Below are positions 9,620 to 18,382 of a stretch of 64,000 bases of DNA, one piece after another; the stretch's first letter is position 1, and each line of letters opens with the position of its first letter. A model generated the notes under the pieces. It did no database searches. It was not told the origin of the DNA and saw nothing but the letters and a program-made list of their open reading frames with translations. The stretch comes from Acidimicrobiaceae bacterium (lineage in GTDB: Bacteria > Actinomycetota > Acidimicrobiia > Acidimicrobiales > JAUTXP01). The position numbers and the translations under genes were made by a program. The DNA is taken from positions 1-64,000 of the forward strand of contig JAUTXP010000031.1 in NCBI GenBank assembly GCA_030837965.1, read 5' to 3'.

Positions 9620-10675
9620 ATGTTCGTCGAGATCGTCCGTCTTTTCATCGTCTTCCTGGCCACGGCCGGCGGCTTCGCCTTGGGCAAGGGCAACGGCGTC
9701 GACGGCAACGGAGCCGTCATCGGGGCCACCCTGGGCGCGTGCGTGGGCTACGTCGCGGGCGGGGTCCTGGGCCGGCTGCTGCGCCAGGCCATGGGCCACG
9801 TCGAGCGCCGCATCGATGACGCGCCCGCTCACCGCCTCCTGGCCGGCGCCCTGGGCGGGGTGGCCATCGGCGGCCTGGCGGGCGTCATCGGCCTGCCCGC
9901 CGTCCTGCTCCTCCCCAGCCGCATCGGCGGCCCCATCGTGGGCCTGGCCATCTGGCTGGGCGCCTACCAGGGATACACGTGGGGGGCCCGCAAGAGCGAG
10001 GGCCTGCTGGCCATGGCCGGCCTGTCCACCCGGCCCTTGGTCCGGGCCACGCCGTACGAGGGCGCCCACGGGGGTGACGCCGTCCTGGTCGACTCCAGCG
10101 CCGTCATCGACGGGCGCCTGCTCTCCCTGGCCAAGTCGGGCTTCCTCAGAGACCCCCTCCTGATCCCGCCCTTCGTCCTCGACGAGATCCAGGGCATCGC
10201 CGACGCCCAGGACCCCAATCGCAGACGACGGGGCCGCTGGGCCCTCGAGGTGCTCGAAGCGGTCAAGCAGGTGCCGGGCATGGAGGTCCACGTGCTGGAC
10301 GACGAGGTGCCCGAGCACACCGAGGTCGATGCCAAGCTGGTCGCCCTGGCCAAGCGCCTGCGGGTCCGCCTGCTCACGCTCGACGAGCCGTTGCAGCGCA
10401 TCGCCGAGCTGCAAGGCGTGCGCTGCCTGTCCATCCAGCGGCTCACCGACGGCGTCCGACCTGTCGTCGTCCCCGGCGAGACCGTGCGCGTGCCCATCAC
10501 CCGAACCGGCAAGGAGCCGGGCCAGGGTGTCGGCTTCCTCGACGACGGCACGATGGTCGTGGTGGGCGACGCGGCCGATCTGGTCGGTCAAGAGGTCGAG
10601 GTGCGGGTGAACAGCAACGTGCAGACGTCGATGGGGCGGATGCTCTTCGCTTCGGTGGCCACGCCCTCTCGGTAG
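9620..10675 (+). CDS. PIN and TRAM domain membrane protein (YacL-like)
   Basis: A 351-residue protein with several N-terminal hydrophobic helices (residues about 2-115), a PIN nuclease-like domain beginning VLVDSSAVIDGRLL near 155 with acidic residues DEIQGIAD and LTLDEPLQRIA, and a C-terminal TRAM domain (about 280-335) expected to bind RNA. It matches Bacillus YacL and the mycobacterial homologue between carD and ispD. A membrane-tethered RNA-processing role is inferred from the domains only. The start matches the family N terminus (VEIVRLFIVFL). Confidence 0.88.
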   Translation: MFVEIVRLFIVFLATAGGFALGKGNGVDGNGAVIGATLGACVGYVAGGVLGRLLRQAMGHVERRIDDAPAHRLLAGALGGVAIGGLAGVIGLPAVLLLPSRIGGPIVGLAIWLGAYQGYTWGARKSEGLLAMAGLSTRPLVRATPYEGAHGGDAVLVDSSAVIDGRLLSLAKSGFLRDPLLIPPFVLDEIQGIADAQDPNRRRRGRWALEVLEAVKQVPGMEVHVLDDEVPEHTEVDAKLVALAKRLRVRLLTLDEPLQRIAELQGVRCLSIQRLTDGVRPVVVPGETVRVPITRTGKEPGQGVGFLDDGTMVVVGDAADLVGQEVEVRVNSNVQTSMGRMLFASVATPSR

Positions 10676-10678
10676 CCT
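10673..10678 (+). promoter_or_regulatory. Leaderless -10 box of ispD
   Basis: TAGCCT, whose TAG is also the stop codon of the upstream gene, stands exactly seven bases before the ispD GTG at 10686. This suggests that ispD has its own leaderless transcript in addition to read-through. Confidence 0.45.
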
Positions 10679-10685
10679 CCGGCCC

Positions 10686-11321
10686 GTGAGCACATGGGCC
10701 ATCGTTGTCGCCGCAGGTCGCGGCTCGCGCTTCGGCGGCCCCAAGCAGTACGAGCCTCTGGCGGGCAGGCGGGTGCTGGACTGGTCGCTCGACGCCGCTG
10801 CCGCGGCCTGCGACGGCGTCGTCCTCGTCGTGCCGCCGGAGCGCCAGACCGACACTGAGCCCGCGGCCACCGCGGTCGTGGCCGGCGCCCCGACCCGCTC
10901 CGGCTCGGTCCGGGCTGGACTGGCCGTCGTCCCTCCACACGCCGACGTCGTCGCCGTCCACGACGCAGCCCGGCCTCTGGCCACGGCCGACCTGTTCGCG
11001 GCCGCGGTGGCCGCGGTGCGCGACGGGGCCGACGGCGCCATCTGCGCGGTACCGGTGACGGACACGGTGAAACGGGTGGTCGACGGCCACGTGGCCGAGA
11101 CCCTGGACCGTCGTCATCTGGTGGCGGTGCAGACGCCGCAGGCCTTCGACGCGGCCACCCTGCGGGCCGCCCATGCGAGCGACGCCGAGGCCACGGACGA
11201 CGCCGCCCTGGTCGAGGCCGCGGGCGGTCGGGTCGTGGTCGTGCCCGGCCACCCCCACAACCTCAAGGTCACCAACCCGGCCGACCTGGTGGTGGCCGCG
11301 GCCCTGTTGGAGAGCCGATGA
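10686..11321 (+). CDS. ispD: 2-C-methyl-D-erythritol 4-phosphate cytidylyltransferase
   Basis: A 211-residue enzyme of the MEP isoprenoid pathway that joins CTP and MEP to give CDP-ME. The CTP-binding loop AAGRGSRFGGPKQY is at residues 8-21, and VHDAARPL near 96 is the MEP/CTP site. The GTG start agrees with both the family N terminus and the leaderless -10 box. The 3' end overlaps ispF by four bases (ATGA), so the two consecutive pathway steps are translationally coupled. Confidence 0.95.
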   Translation: MSTWAIVVAAGRGSRFGGPKQYEPLAGRRVLDWSLDAAAAACDGVVLVVPPERQTDTEPAATAVVAGAPTRSGSVRAGLAVVPPHADVVAVHDAARPLATADLFAAAVAAVRDGADGAICAVPVTDTVKRVVDGHVAETLDRRHLVAVQTPQAFDAATLRAAHASDAEATDDAALVEAAGGRVVVVPGHPHNLKVTNPADLVVAAALLESR

Positions 11322-11821
11322 CCGAGCGCACTCCAGGCACTAGCCGCGTGGGCCTCGGCTTCGACGCCCACCCGTTCACGTCGTCGGACCAGCCCCGCCC
11401 CCTCGTCTTGGGCGGGGTCCACTTCGAGGGCGAGCCCGGTCTGGCCGGGCACAGCGACGCGGACGTGGTATCCCACGCCGTGGCCGACGCCTTGCTGGGT
11501 GCGGCGGGCCTGGGCGACATCGGCGAGCACTTCCCCGACACGGACCCGGCGTGGGCCGGCGCCGACAGCGTGGCCCTGCTGCGCCACGTGGCGGGCCTGG
11601 TCGACGCCGAGGGCTGGCGGGTGGCCAACGTGGACTGCTCGGTCGTTCTGGAGGCGCCCAAGCTGGCTCCCCGACGCACAGCCATGGCCGACGCCTTGTC
11701 GAAAGCCGTAGGGGCGCCGGTCAGCGTCAAGGCCAAGCGGGCCGAGGGCCTTGGCGCCCTGGGCCGGCGCGAGGGCATCGCCTGCTGGGCCGTGGCCCTT
11801 CTCGAGTCGAAAGAGGTCTGA
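11318..11821 (+). CDS. ispF: 2-C-methyl-D-erythritol 2,4-cyclodiphosphate synthase
   Basis: A 167-residue enzyme that cyclises CDP-ME 2-phosphate to MEcPP. The zinc-binding motif is complete: GFDAHPF (Asp and His near residues 15-17) and the second His in GHSDADV. IGEHFPDTDP is the family signature. Slightly long at the C terminus but otherwise standard. It is coupled to ispD. The rlmB start lies five bases after its stop, with no cysS between them, unlike mycobacteria. Confidence 0.95.
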   Translation: MTERTPGTSRVGLGFDAHPFTSSDQPRPLVLGGVHFEGEPGLAGHSDADVVSHAVADALLGAAGLGDIGEHFPDTDPAWAGADSVALLRHVAGLVDAEGWRVANVDCSVVLEAPKLAPRRTAMADALSKAVGAPVSVKAKRAEGLGALGRREGIACWAVALLESKEV

Positions 11822-11826
11822 CCACC

Positions 11827-12828
11827 ATGCCTGCACCCAAGCCTCGCCGCGGCAACCGCGGGCAGGTCCGCCGGGACGAGGTGGCCCGCAAACAGCGGGC
11901 CCAACAGGCCGAGCGCGGCCCCCGGCCGGAGCGGGTCGGCCGCGCCGCCGCCGCGGCCAAGGCCGGCACGCCGACGAGCGGGGCCACCCCGAGAACGCTG
12001 AGCAAGAGCGCAGGCTTGCGGGGCGACGGCGGCGGCCGCCGGGGGTTGGGCGGCGAGCAGGTCGAGGGGCGCAGGGCGGTGCGCGAGCTGTTGGTGGCCC
12101 GCCGCCGTCGGGTGCGCGATGTGTGGGTGGCCGAAGGCGTGGAGGCCAATGCCCTCCTGGCCGAGATCGAAGGGCTGTGCGAGGAGCACCGGGTGGCCTT
12201 TCGCCGGGTCCCGCGGGCCCGCATCGACGCCGAGGCCAGGACCGACGCGCCCCAAGGCGTGCTGGCCCACGCCGACCCGCTGCCGGAGGTCGACCTGGAG
12301 ACGCTCGTGCGCAGACGACGCTCGGCCGGGGCCGACCAGCCCAAGCCCTTCCTCCTGGCCCTGGACGGGATCACCGACCCGCACAACTTGGGTGCCCTGC
12401 TGCGCTCAGCCGAGTGCTCGGGGGCGACGGGTGTGGTCCTGCCTAGGCACCGTTCGGCCCACGTCACCCCCACGGTGGCCAAGGCCGCCGCAGGCGCGGT
12501 CGAGTACCTGCCCATGGCCGTGGCTCCCGGGCTGCCCGCGGCCCTGAGCCTGCTGAAGGAGCACGGGGTGTGGACGGTCGGGCTGGCCGAGGACGGCCAG
12601 ACGTCGCTGTTCGACCTCGAGGTGGCCACCGAACCCGTCGCGCTGGTGCTGGGCGCGGAGGGGACGGGCTTGTCCCGTTTGGTACGCCAGCGGTGCGACG
12701 TGGTGGTGTCGATCCCGCAGCACGGGCGGATCGACTCGCTCAACGTGTCGGCGGCCGGGGCTCTGGCCTGCTTCGAGGTCGCTCGCCGGCGTCAGGGCGA
12801 GGCCGCCCGGCACCCCCGAAACGTTTGA
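11827..12828 (+). CDS. rlmB: 23S rRNA (guanosine-2'-O-)-methyltransferase RlmB
   Basis: A 333-residue SpoU-family methyltransferase. A basic, low-complexity N-terminal tail (residues 1-75) precedes a substrate-binding domain starting EGRRAVRELL and the knotted SPOUT domain with its three motifs: ITDPHNLGALLRSAE, LVLGAEGTGLSRLV and IPQHGRIDSLNVSAAGAL. It uses SAM to methylate G2251 (E. coli numbering) in the peptidyl-transferase centre. The ATG at 11827 is preferred over the long upstream open frame, which lies inside ispF. Confidence 0.92.
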   Translation: MPAPKPRRGNRGQVRRDEVARKQRAQQAERGPRPERVGRAAAAAKAGTPTSGATPRTLSKSAGLRGDGGGRRGLGGEQVEGRRAVRELLVARRRRVRDVWVAEGVEANALLAEIEGLCEEHRVAFRRVPRARIDAEARTDAPQGVLAHADPLPEVDLETLVRRRRSAGADQPKPFLLALDGITDPHNLGALLRSAECSGATGVVLPRHRSAHVTPTVAKAAAGAVEYLPMAVAPGLPAALSLLKEHGVWTVGLAEDGQTSLFDLEVATEPVALVLGAEGTGLSRLVRQRCDVVVSIPQHGRIDSLNVSAAGALACFEVARRRQGEAARHPRNV

Positions 12829-12908
12829 GAACCGCCACAATTCGCCGCGGTTGGTACGAGTTCCTTCTCGTGCCCGGCAAAAAAGTGGGCTGAACCCGTC
12901 TGTGAGCA

Positions 12909-12938
12909 TTGACACCGATAGACAGGGCTGGTTACAAA
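12909..12938 (+). promoter_or_regulatory. Promoter of the sigH-like gene
   Basis: TTGACA (12909-12914) and TACAAA (12933-12938), spaced by 18 bases, form a strong housekeeping promoter. The leader of about 75 bases contains an inverted repeat, TTCGAG-N9-CTCGAA (12960-12980), which could be an operator or a leader hairpin. Confidence 0.6.
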
Positions 12939-13015
12939 GGACTAGTCATTCCCACGGTGTTCGAGTCGGACACGCTCGAAACGGACACTTCGTCACAGCA
13001 CACGCAGGAGCACTG

Positions 13016-13681
13016 ATGATGGCGGTTCTGGCCCAGTACACCCCGCTCGCTGACATGTCCGACATGGATCTGGTGGCTCGCTTTCATGAAGGCGACGCCG
13101 ATGCGCTCGCTGTTCTGCTTGAGCGCTACCGCCGGTTCGCCCGTGCCAAGGCACGCGGCTACTTCCTTGTCGGCGCTGACTCCGACGATATCGAGCAGGA
13201 GGGCATGATCGGTCTGTTCAAGGCCGCTCGTGACTTCCGCCCCGACCGGCAGGCGTCCTTCCGCGCCTTCGCCGAGCTGTGCATCACCCGCCAGGTGATC
13301 ACGGCCATCAAGACGGCGACCAGGCAGAAGCACCAGCCCCTCAACCAGTACGTGTCCATCTCTGGCGTGCGCGGCGGGGACGACCCGGGCGAGCGCTCGG
13401 TCGAGGACCTGCTGGACGACCACTACGTGGCCGACCCGGCCGAGACGGTCATCTCCAACGAGCGCATGGCCAACATGCGCCGCTCCATGGCCGACATGCT
13501 GTCCGGCCTGGAGGTCGACGTGCTCCGCCTGTACGTGGAGGGCAAGTCGTACCAGGAGATCGGCGAGCACTTGGGCCGCCACGTGAAGTCGATCGACAAC
13601 GCCCTGCAGCGCATCAAGCGCAAGCTCGACGCCCATCTGCAGGAGCGGGCGGCCGAAGAGGCTGAGCAGCAGCTCGTCTAA
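13016..13681 (+). CDS. SigH-like RNA polymerase sigma factor (sigma-70 family)
   Basis: A 221-residue alternative sigma factor lacking region 1, of the kind annotated as sporulation-type SigH in actinobacteria. Region 2 spans residues about 25-95 (LLERYRRFARAKARGYFL, DIEQEGMIGLFKAARDF) and region 4 spans about 160-205 with the helix-turn-helix SYQEIGEHLGRHVKSIDNAL. Two adjacent ATG codons (13016, 13019) follow AGGAG; the second has better spacing. Its position after rlmB and its strong promoter suggest a growth-related role; which regulon it reads is unknown. Confidence 0.88.
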   Translation: MMAVLAQYTPLADMSDMDLVARFHEGDADALAVLLERYRRFARAKARGYFLVGADSDDIEQEGMIGLFKAARDFRPDRQASFRAFAELCITRQVITAIKTATRQKHQPLNQYVSISGVRGGDDPGERSVEDLLDDHYVADPAETVISNERMANMRRSMADMLSGLEVDVLRLYVEGKSYQEIGEHLGRHVKSIDNALQRIKRKLDAHLQERAAEEAEQQLV

Positions 13682-13761
13682 CTGCCCCGTCTCAGGGGTA
13701 CGCGTTCCTCCGCTGAGTCCAGCACCACAGCGACCACAGCGACCACAAGGAGGGCGCGGCG

Positions 13762-13926
13762 ATGCCCCAACAGGCGTGGAGCAAAAAGCGCGAGCGGCAG
13801 TACGAGCACATCAAGGACGGGCTGCGCGAGCGGGGCGAGAGCACCGACAAGGCCGAGGAGATCGCGGCCCGCACGGTGAACAAGGAGCGGGCCCGCTCGG
13901 GCGAGGCCAAGACGTCCAGCCCCTGA
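13762..13926 (+). CDS. Small basic protein of the 'plasmid stabilization' type
   Basis: A 54-residue, highly charged protein beginning MPQQAWSKKRERQYEHIK, matching a short family often called plasmid stabilization protein in actinobacterial chromosomes (full members reach 60-70 residues). It has the typical AEEIAARTVNKERARSGEA core near residues 31-49. AGGAGG eight bases before the ATG supports real translation. No toxin partner or plasmid gene is nearby, so the inherited name is probably misleading. The function is unknown. Confidence 0.75.
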   Translation: MPQQAWSKKRERQYEHIKDGLRERGESTDKAEEIAARTVNKERARSGEAKTSSP

Positions 13927-13944
13927 TGCGGCCCCCTCTCTCGA

Positions 13945-13975
13945 CTTTTCCACAGCACCTGCTGCTGTGGAAAAG
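13945..13975. repeat. Palindromic repeat family A, copy 1
   Basis: A 13-bp perfect stem CTTTTCCACAGCA around the loop CCTGC. It lies between two same-strand genes. The loop orientation is the reverse of copies 2, 3, 5 and 6. Each arm holds TTTTCCACA, which fits the DnaA-box consensus TTWTNCACA. Confidence 0.9.
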
Positions 13976-14042
13976 CGCGGGGGTTGACGGGCCCGAAATG
14001 ACCTGAAGGGGTCCGGGCGACTAAAACGTCCCCGGACTGCCC

Positions 14043-15533
14043 GTGAACGCCTCCGCGCTCGATGAGCGCACCGCTGGGTTCTACGACGACGCGCCCGTTG
14101 TGCCGGTGCGGGTCGCGGCGCGCCCGGACGCCGACCGGCGACTGGCCGTGGCCGCCGTGGTGGGCCTGGCGGGGGCCCTGGCCCTGGCCCACGGCACCGG
14201 GCTGTGGCTGGACGAGGCCCAGTCGGTGGCCATCGCCCGATTGCCGGTTGGCGACCTGCTCACCGCCCTGCGCCATGACGGCGCCCCGCCCCTGTACTAC
14301 CTGCTGCTGCACGGCTGGACGCGGCTGTTCGGCACGGGCGACACCGCGGTGCGGGCCATGTCGGCCGTGTTCGCGGCGGCCACCGTGCCCACCGCTATGG
14401 CTGCGGCCCGCCGCACGTTCGGCCGGGCCACCAGCCTGGCCGCCGGGCTGGTGCTGGCCACCCTGCCCTTCCTGTACCGCTACGGCACCGAGGCCCGCAT
14501 GTACTCGCTGGTCCTGCTGTTGGTGGCGGCTGGTTGGTGGCTGGCCGCCACCCGCAGGCTGATCCCGCTCGCCGTTGTGTCCGGCCTGTTGCTGCTCACC
14601 CACTATTGGGGCTTTTTCCTCCTGGCCCCGGCCGTGGTCTTGGCCGCCTGGCGGAGGGGGTGGGCGCTGGCCGCGGCCTTGGCCGCGGGCGGGTTGCTGT
14701 TCGTGCCCTGGCTGCCCGCCTTCGCGTACCAGGCCGCGCACACCGGCGCCCCATGGGCCCGGCCTGCGCGCATCGACGGGTTCGACGCCGCCCTCAGCGG
14801 CTTTTCGGGCGGGGCAGGCCGGGTCGGCGTCCTGGGCCTGTTGTACTTCGCCCTGGCCGTGCTGGCTGTGCGCACCAGCGGCGCGGCCCGCCGTCTGGCC
14901 TGGGCCACGGCCGTCCCCTTGGCCCTCGGCTTCGCCGTTTCCGCCGTGAGCGGCGCGGCCTTCGCCGAGCGCTACGCGGCCATCGTGGTCGTGCCCTTCG
15001 CCGTCCTGGTCGGCATCGGGCTGGCCCATGTCGGCACCGAGCGGTCAACCCGGATCGTCGTCGCCCTCATGGTGGGCGGCGGCTTGCTGCAAGGGGCGTG
15101 GGTCGTGCACCGCCAACGCACCCAGGCCCCCGAGCTGGCCGCGTCGATCAAGGCCGTGGCCCATCCGGGTGACCGGGTCGTCTTCTGCCCCGACCAACTC
15201 GGGCCCGCGGTCATGCGGCTGCTCCCCGCAGGCATCGTCACGTTGGCCTACCCGGCGGGCGACAGAGGCGACATCGTCGACTGGGTCGACTACGCCGATC
15301 GCAACAAGGCGGCCAGCGGGGCCGCCTTCGCCCGGCGCATGGACGCAGAGACCGAGGGCGCCGTGTTGGTTGTGGCGTCGCCCGGGTATCGCACCTTCGG
15401 CCGGTCGTGCACCGTCCTCGTGGAGGAGCTTCGCCGCCTGCGCCCTGGGGACCAGCGGCTGGTTCGGCTGGACCGGTCGTCGTATGAGCATGCCTCGCTG
15501 TGGCGCTTCCGCGCTGGGGCACGGACTTCGTAA
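14043..15533 (+). CDS. GT-C type membrane glycosyltransferase (PMT/ArnT-like)
   Basis: A 496-residue integral membrane protein with about ten hydrophobic helices. The first external loop carries the catalytic acidic pair in LWLDEAQSVAIA (near residue 58), followed by HDGAPPLYYLLLH, as in protein O-mannosyltransferases and ArnT-like enzymes that take sugars from polyprenyl phosphates. The C-terminal quarter is soluble and probably extracytoplasmic. The GTG start lacks a good ribosome site. With the FAD enzyme and the PIG-V-like protein next door it suggests an envelope glycan set; donor and acceptor are unknown. Confidence 0.78.
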   Translation: MNASALDERTAGFYDDAPVVPVRVAARPDADRRLAVAAVVGLAGALALAHGTGLWLDEAQSVAIARLPVGDLLTALRHDGAPPLYYLLLHGWTRLFGTGDTAVRAMSAVFAAATVPTAMAAARRTFGRATSLAAGLVLATLPFLYRYGTEARMYSLVLLLVAAGWWLAATRRLIPLAVVSGLLLLTHYWGFFLLAPAVVLAAWRRGWALAAALAAGGLLFVPWLPAFAYQAAHTGAPWARPARIDGFDAALSGFSGGAGRVGVLGLLYFALAVLAVRTSGAARRLAWATAVPLALGFAVSAVSGAAFAERYAAIVVVPFAVLVGIGLAHVGTERSTRIVVALMVGGGLLQGAWVVHRQRTQAPELAASIKAVAHPGDRVVFCPDQLGPAVMRLLPAGIVTLAYPAGDRGDIVDWVDYADRNKAASGAAFARRMDAETEGAVLVVASPGYRTFGRSCTVLVEELRRLRPGDQRLVRLDRSSYEHASLWRFRAGARTS

Positions 15534-15564
15534 CGCACGTCGTAGATCAGAGGGAAGAGGAGTT

Positions 15565-17091
15565 ATGCAACAGCGCGACATCGTCATCATCGGGGCAGGC
15601 CCGGCTGGGCTGACCGCGGCCTACCAGTTGGTGAAGCGAGGGCAGCGGCCCATCGTGCTCGAGGCCGACAGCGTGGTCGGCGGCATCAGCCGCACGGTCG
15701 AGCGCGAGGGCTGGCGCTTCGACATCGGCGGCCATCGCTTCTTCACCAAGGTGGACGAGGTCGAGGCCCTGTGGCGCGAGATCCTGCCGGAGGAGGAGTT
15801 CCTCACCCGGCCTCGCATGAGCCGCATCTACTACAGCCGCAAGTTCTTCGACTATCCGCTGAAGGCCGGAAACGCCTTGAAGAACCTGGGCGTTTTGGAG
15901 GCGCTGCGCTGCGTGCTGTCCTACGTGTGGGCCAAGGTGCGCCCGCCCAAGGACCAGTCCACCCTCGAAGGATGGGTGGCGGCGCGCTTCGGCTTTCGCC
16001 TGTACCGCATCTTCTTCAAGACCTACACCGAGAAGGTCTGGGGCGTGCCCGCCAACGAGATTCAGGCCGACTGGGCCGCGCAGCGCATCAAGTCGCTCTC
16101 GCTGGGCAAGGCCATCGTCAACGCCCTCATGCCCAAGCGGGGCCAGACCGATATCACCAGCCTCATCGAGGAGTTCCGCTATCCCAAGCACGGGCCCGGG
16201 ATGATGTGGGAGCGGTGCCGCGAGCTGGTCGAGGCGGGCGGCGGCCAGGTGCTGTTGCACTCCGCCGTGCAGGAGGTCCATCGCGAGGACGGCCGGGTCG
16301 TGGCTGTGACGGCCAGCACTCCGGACGGGTTGGTGCGCTTCCCCTGCGACGACTTGGTGTCGACCATGCCCATCGGCCTGCTGGTCAAGGCCATGGACCC
16401 GCCCGCGCCCGTGGAGGTGGTGGAGGCGGCCGACTCGCTGACGCACCGCGACTTCCTTACCGTCGCCCTCGTCGTGCCTGCCGAGGCCGCCTTCCCCGAC
16501 AACTGGATCTACGTACACGCCCCCGACGTGCGCGTGGGCCGCATCCAGAACTTCGGCTCGTGGTCGCCGTACATGGTGAAGGACGGGTTCACGTGCCTCG
16601 GCCTTGAATACTTCGTGTTCGAGGGCGACGACTTGTGGACGATGTCGGACGAGGACCTGGTCAAGCTGGGCACGCAGGAGTTGGAGCAGTTGCAGCTCAT
16701 CAAGCCCGGCAGCGTGTCCGGCGGTTACGTGGTGCGCATGCCCAAGGCCTATCCCGTCTACGACGAGGCCTACCAGGCCAACGTGGAGGCGCTGCGCAAG
16801 TGGTTGTCGGTGGAGGTTCCCAACTGCGCGCCGGTGGGCCGCAACGGCATGCACCGCTACAACAACCAGGACCACTCGATGCTCACCGCCATGCTCGCGG
16901 TCGAGAACATCTACGGGGCCGACCACGACGTGTGGGACGTGAACGTGGACGACGAGTACCACGAGGAGCGCAAGGACTCCGGCTCGTCAGGCACGTCAGG
17001 CACGGGCAGAGACGCGCCCGTCGTGGAGCGCGAGGTGTTGGAGGCGGCCCGAGAGACGCGGGTCCGGCGGCGAGCGGGCTCGGCCGCCTAG
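15565..17091 (+). CDS. FAD-dependent amine-oxidase-type oxidoreductase
   Basis: A 508-residue flavoprotein. It begins with the dinucleotide-binding motif IVIIGAGPAGLTAAYQL and continues with the GG motif VVGGISRTVEREGWRFDIGGHRFF. This pattern is shared by protoporphyrinogen-oxidase-like and UDP-galactopyranose-mutase-like enzymes. The C terminus (GMHRYNNQDHSMLTAM) is the conserved FAD-binding end of this subgroup, followed by a disordered tail. AAGAGGAG precedes the ATG. The location between two membrane glycosyltransferases argues for sugar or polyprenol chemistry rather than haem synthesis; the reaction is not known. Confidence 0.8.
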   Translation: MQQRDIVIIGAGPAGLTAAYQLVKRGQRPIVLEADSVVGGISRTVEREGWRFDIGGHRFFTKVDEVEALWREILPEEEFLTRPRMSRIYYSRKFFDYPLKAGNALKNLGVLEALRCVLSYVWAKVRPPKDQSTLEGWVAARFGFRLYRIFFKTYTEKVWGVPANEIQADWAAQRIKSLSLGKAIVNALMPKRGQTDITSLIEEFRYPKHGPGMMWERCRELVEAGGGQVLLHSAVQEVHREDGRVVAVTASTPDGLVRFPCDDLVSTMPIGLLVKAMDPPAPVEVVEAADSLTHRDFLTVALVVPAEAAFPDNWIYVHAPDVRVGRIQNFGSWSPYMVKDGFTCLGLEYFVFEGDDLWTMSDEDLVKLGTQELEQLQLIKPGSVSGGYVVRMPKAYPVYDEAYQANVEALRKWLSVEVPNCAPVGRNGMHRYNNQDHSMLTAMLAVENIYGADHDVWDVNVDDEYHEERKDSGSSGTSGTGRDAPVVEREVLEAARETRVRRRAGSAA

Positions 17092-17103
17092 TGGCCCACT
17101 GAT

Positions 17104-18306
17104 GTGAGCGAAGCGTTCGGCGCCGGGGGGCGCGACACAGACGGCGGCCAGGCAGATACCGGCCACACAAACGGCGGCGACAGCACGCGCCGGGCCGACC
17201 TGGCCGCCTTGGGCGCGGCGTGGACGACGAGCCGGGCCGTGGTCGTGGGCTCGTTGGTCATGGCTCACGTCGTGGCCGACACGATTGGGCCCATGCGGCG
17301 AGCCGTGCCGCAGCACTTGGGCCGAGGGCTGTTGGACTGGGACGCGGAGCGCTACTTCCAGATCGCCTCGAAGGGCTATGGCGCCCTGCCCCGCATTCAA
17401 CTGCGGTTCTTCCCGCTGGTGCCGTTGGCGGCCCGGGCCCTCGACCGCGTGCTTCCGGGCGGGGCTGGCGCGGCCTTGTTGGTGCTGGCCAACCTCAGCG
17501 CGTTGGCCCTCGGGTGGCTCGTGCTGCGGCTGGTCGTCCATGAAGGCGGCGACGCGGCCACAGCCCGCACCGCGGTGTGGCTCGTCTTCTTCACGCCCGC
17601 CGCCTTCGTGTTGGCATGGGGCTACACCGAGCCGGTCTGGGGTTGCCTGTGCGTCGGGATGTTCCTCGCCTTGCGCCGACGACAGTGGTGGGCGGCCGCG
17701 GCCGTGGGACTGCTGGCCGGGCTGACGCGGCCGGTGGCGCCTTTGCTGGTCGTGCCCGCGCTGGTCGAGGCAGCAAGGGGCTGGCGGTCCTGGCTGCGGT
17801 CGGGCCAGTGGCGGGCCATCGCCGCCCGCGTGGCCGCGGTGGCCTCGCCCGTGGCGGGAGTGGGCGTTTACCTGTGGTGGGTCTGGGCCAACTACGGCAA
17901 CGCCTTGTTGCCCTACCGCATCCAGCAGGGGCCCAAGTTCCGCGGCTCGCTGACCGATCCGTTCACGCCCATCCTCCACACGGCGGGCGCCGCGTTCGGC
18001 GCCGACGGCGGGCTGGCCGCTCTGCGGGTCATGTGGGCGGCCGTGCTCGTGGTGCTGGTGGTGCTGGCCTTGCGCTGGTGGCCCGCCTCCTACGGCCTGT
18101 TCGCGGCGGCCGTGGTGCTGGTGGCATTGTCGACCCAGCGTCTGGGCTCGTTCGAGCGCTACGGCTTTTCCGCCTTCCCGGTGGTGCTGGCCTTGGCCGT
18201 GTTGGTGCGCAAGCGGCCGGGCGCGCTGCCTGCGGCCATCGCCGTGGGCGCGGCCGCGGTGATGGGATACGGGACGCTGGCCCTGCTCGGCAGCTACGTG
18301 CCGTAG
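17104..18306 (+). CDS. PIG-V-like mannosyltransferase family membrane protein
   Basis: A 400-residue protein with a disordered N-terminal tail of about 35 residues and then roughly nine membrane helices. The conserved first-loop acid is in LLDWDAERYFQIASKGY (near residue 77), followed by RFFPLVPLAARAL, as in PIG-V-type GT-C enzymes that mannosylate lipid-linked substrates outside the membrane. The start is GTG, 12 bases after the preceding stop, so it is probably in one operon with the FAD enzyme. Donor and acceptor cannot be deduced. Confidence 0.72.
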   Translation: MSEAFGAGGRDTDGGQADTGHTNGGDSTRRADLAALGAAWTTSRAVVVGSLVMAHVVADTIGPMRRAVPQHLGRGLLDWDAERYFQIASKGYGALPRIQLRFFPLVPLAARALDRVLPGGAGAALLVLANLSALALGWLVLRLVVHEGGDAATARTAVWLVFFTPAAFVLAWGYTEPVWGCLCVGMFLALRRRQWWAAAAVGLLAGLTRPVAPLLVVPALVEAARGWRSWLRSGQWRAIAARVAAVASPVAGVGVYLWWVWANYGNALLPYRIQQGPKFRGSLTDPFTPILHTAGAAFGADGGLAALRVMWAAVLVVLVVLALRWWPASYGLFAAAVVLVALSTQRLGSFERYGFSAFPVVLALAVLVRKRPGALPAAIAVGAAAVMGYGTLALLGSYVP

Positions 18307-18369
18307 CCATGCCGGGCGCAGCTACGCCGAGCCTCAGCGTCCTCACAGCCCGCCCACAGCCGGGCCAGC

Positions 18370-18375
18370 GATACT
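18370..18375 (+). promoter_or_regulatory. Leaderless -10 box of the response regulator
   Basis: GATACT lies seven bases before the GTG at 18383. It keeps the key A and T of the -10 hexamer and the spacing seen at the other leaderless starts. Confidence 0.35.
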
Positions 18376-18382
18376 GAGGTTC

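Noticed and set aside
12866-12884. Terminator of rlmB formed by ACGAG/CTCGT
   Set aside because: The stem is only five base pairs with a six-base loop and no T tract; too weak to list.
13762-13926. Toxin-antitoxin or plasmid-maintenance system, from the family name 'plasmid stabilization'
   Set aside because: No partner gene, plasmid function or mobile element is nearby; the name appears to be inherited without evidence.
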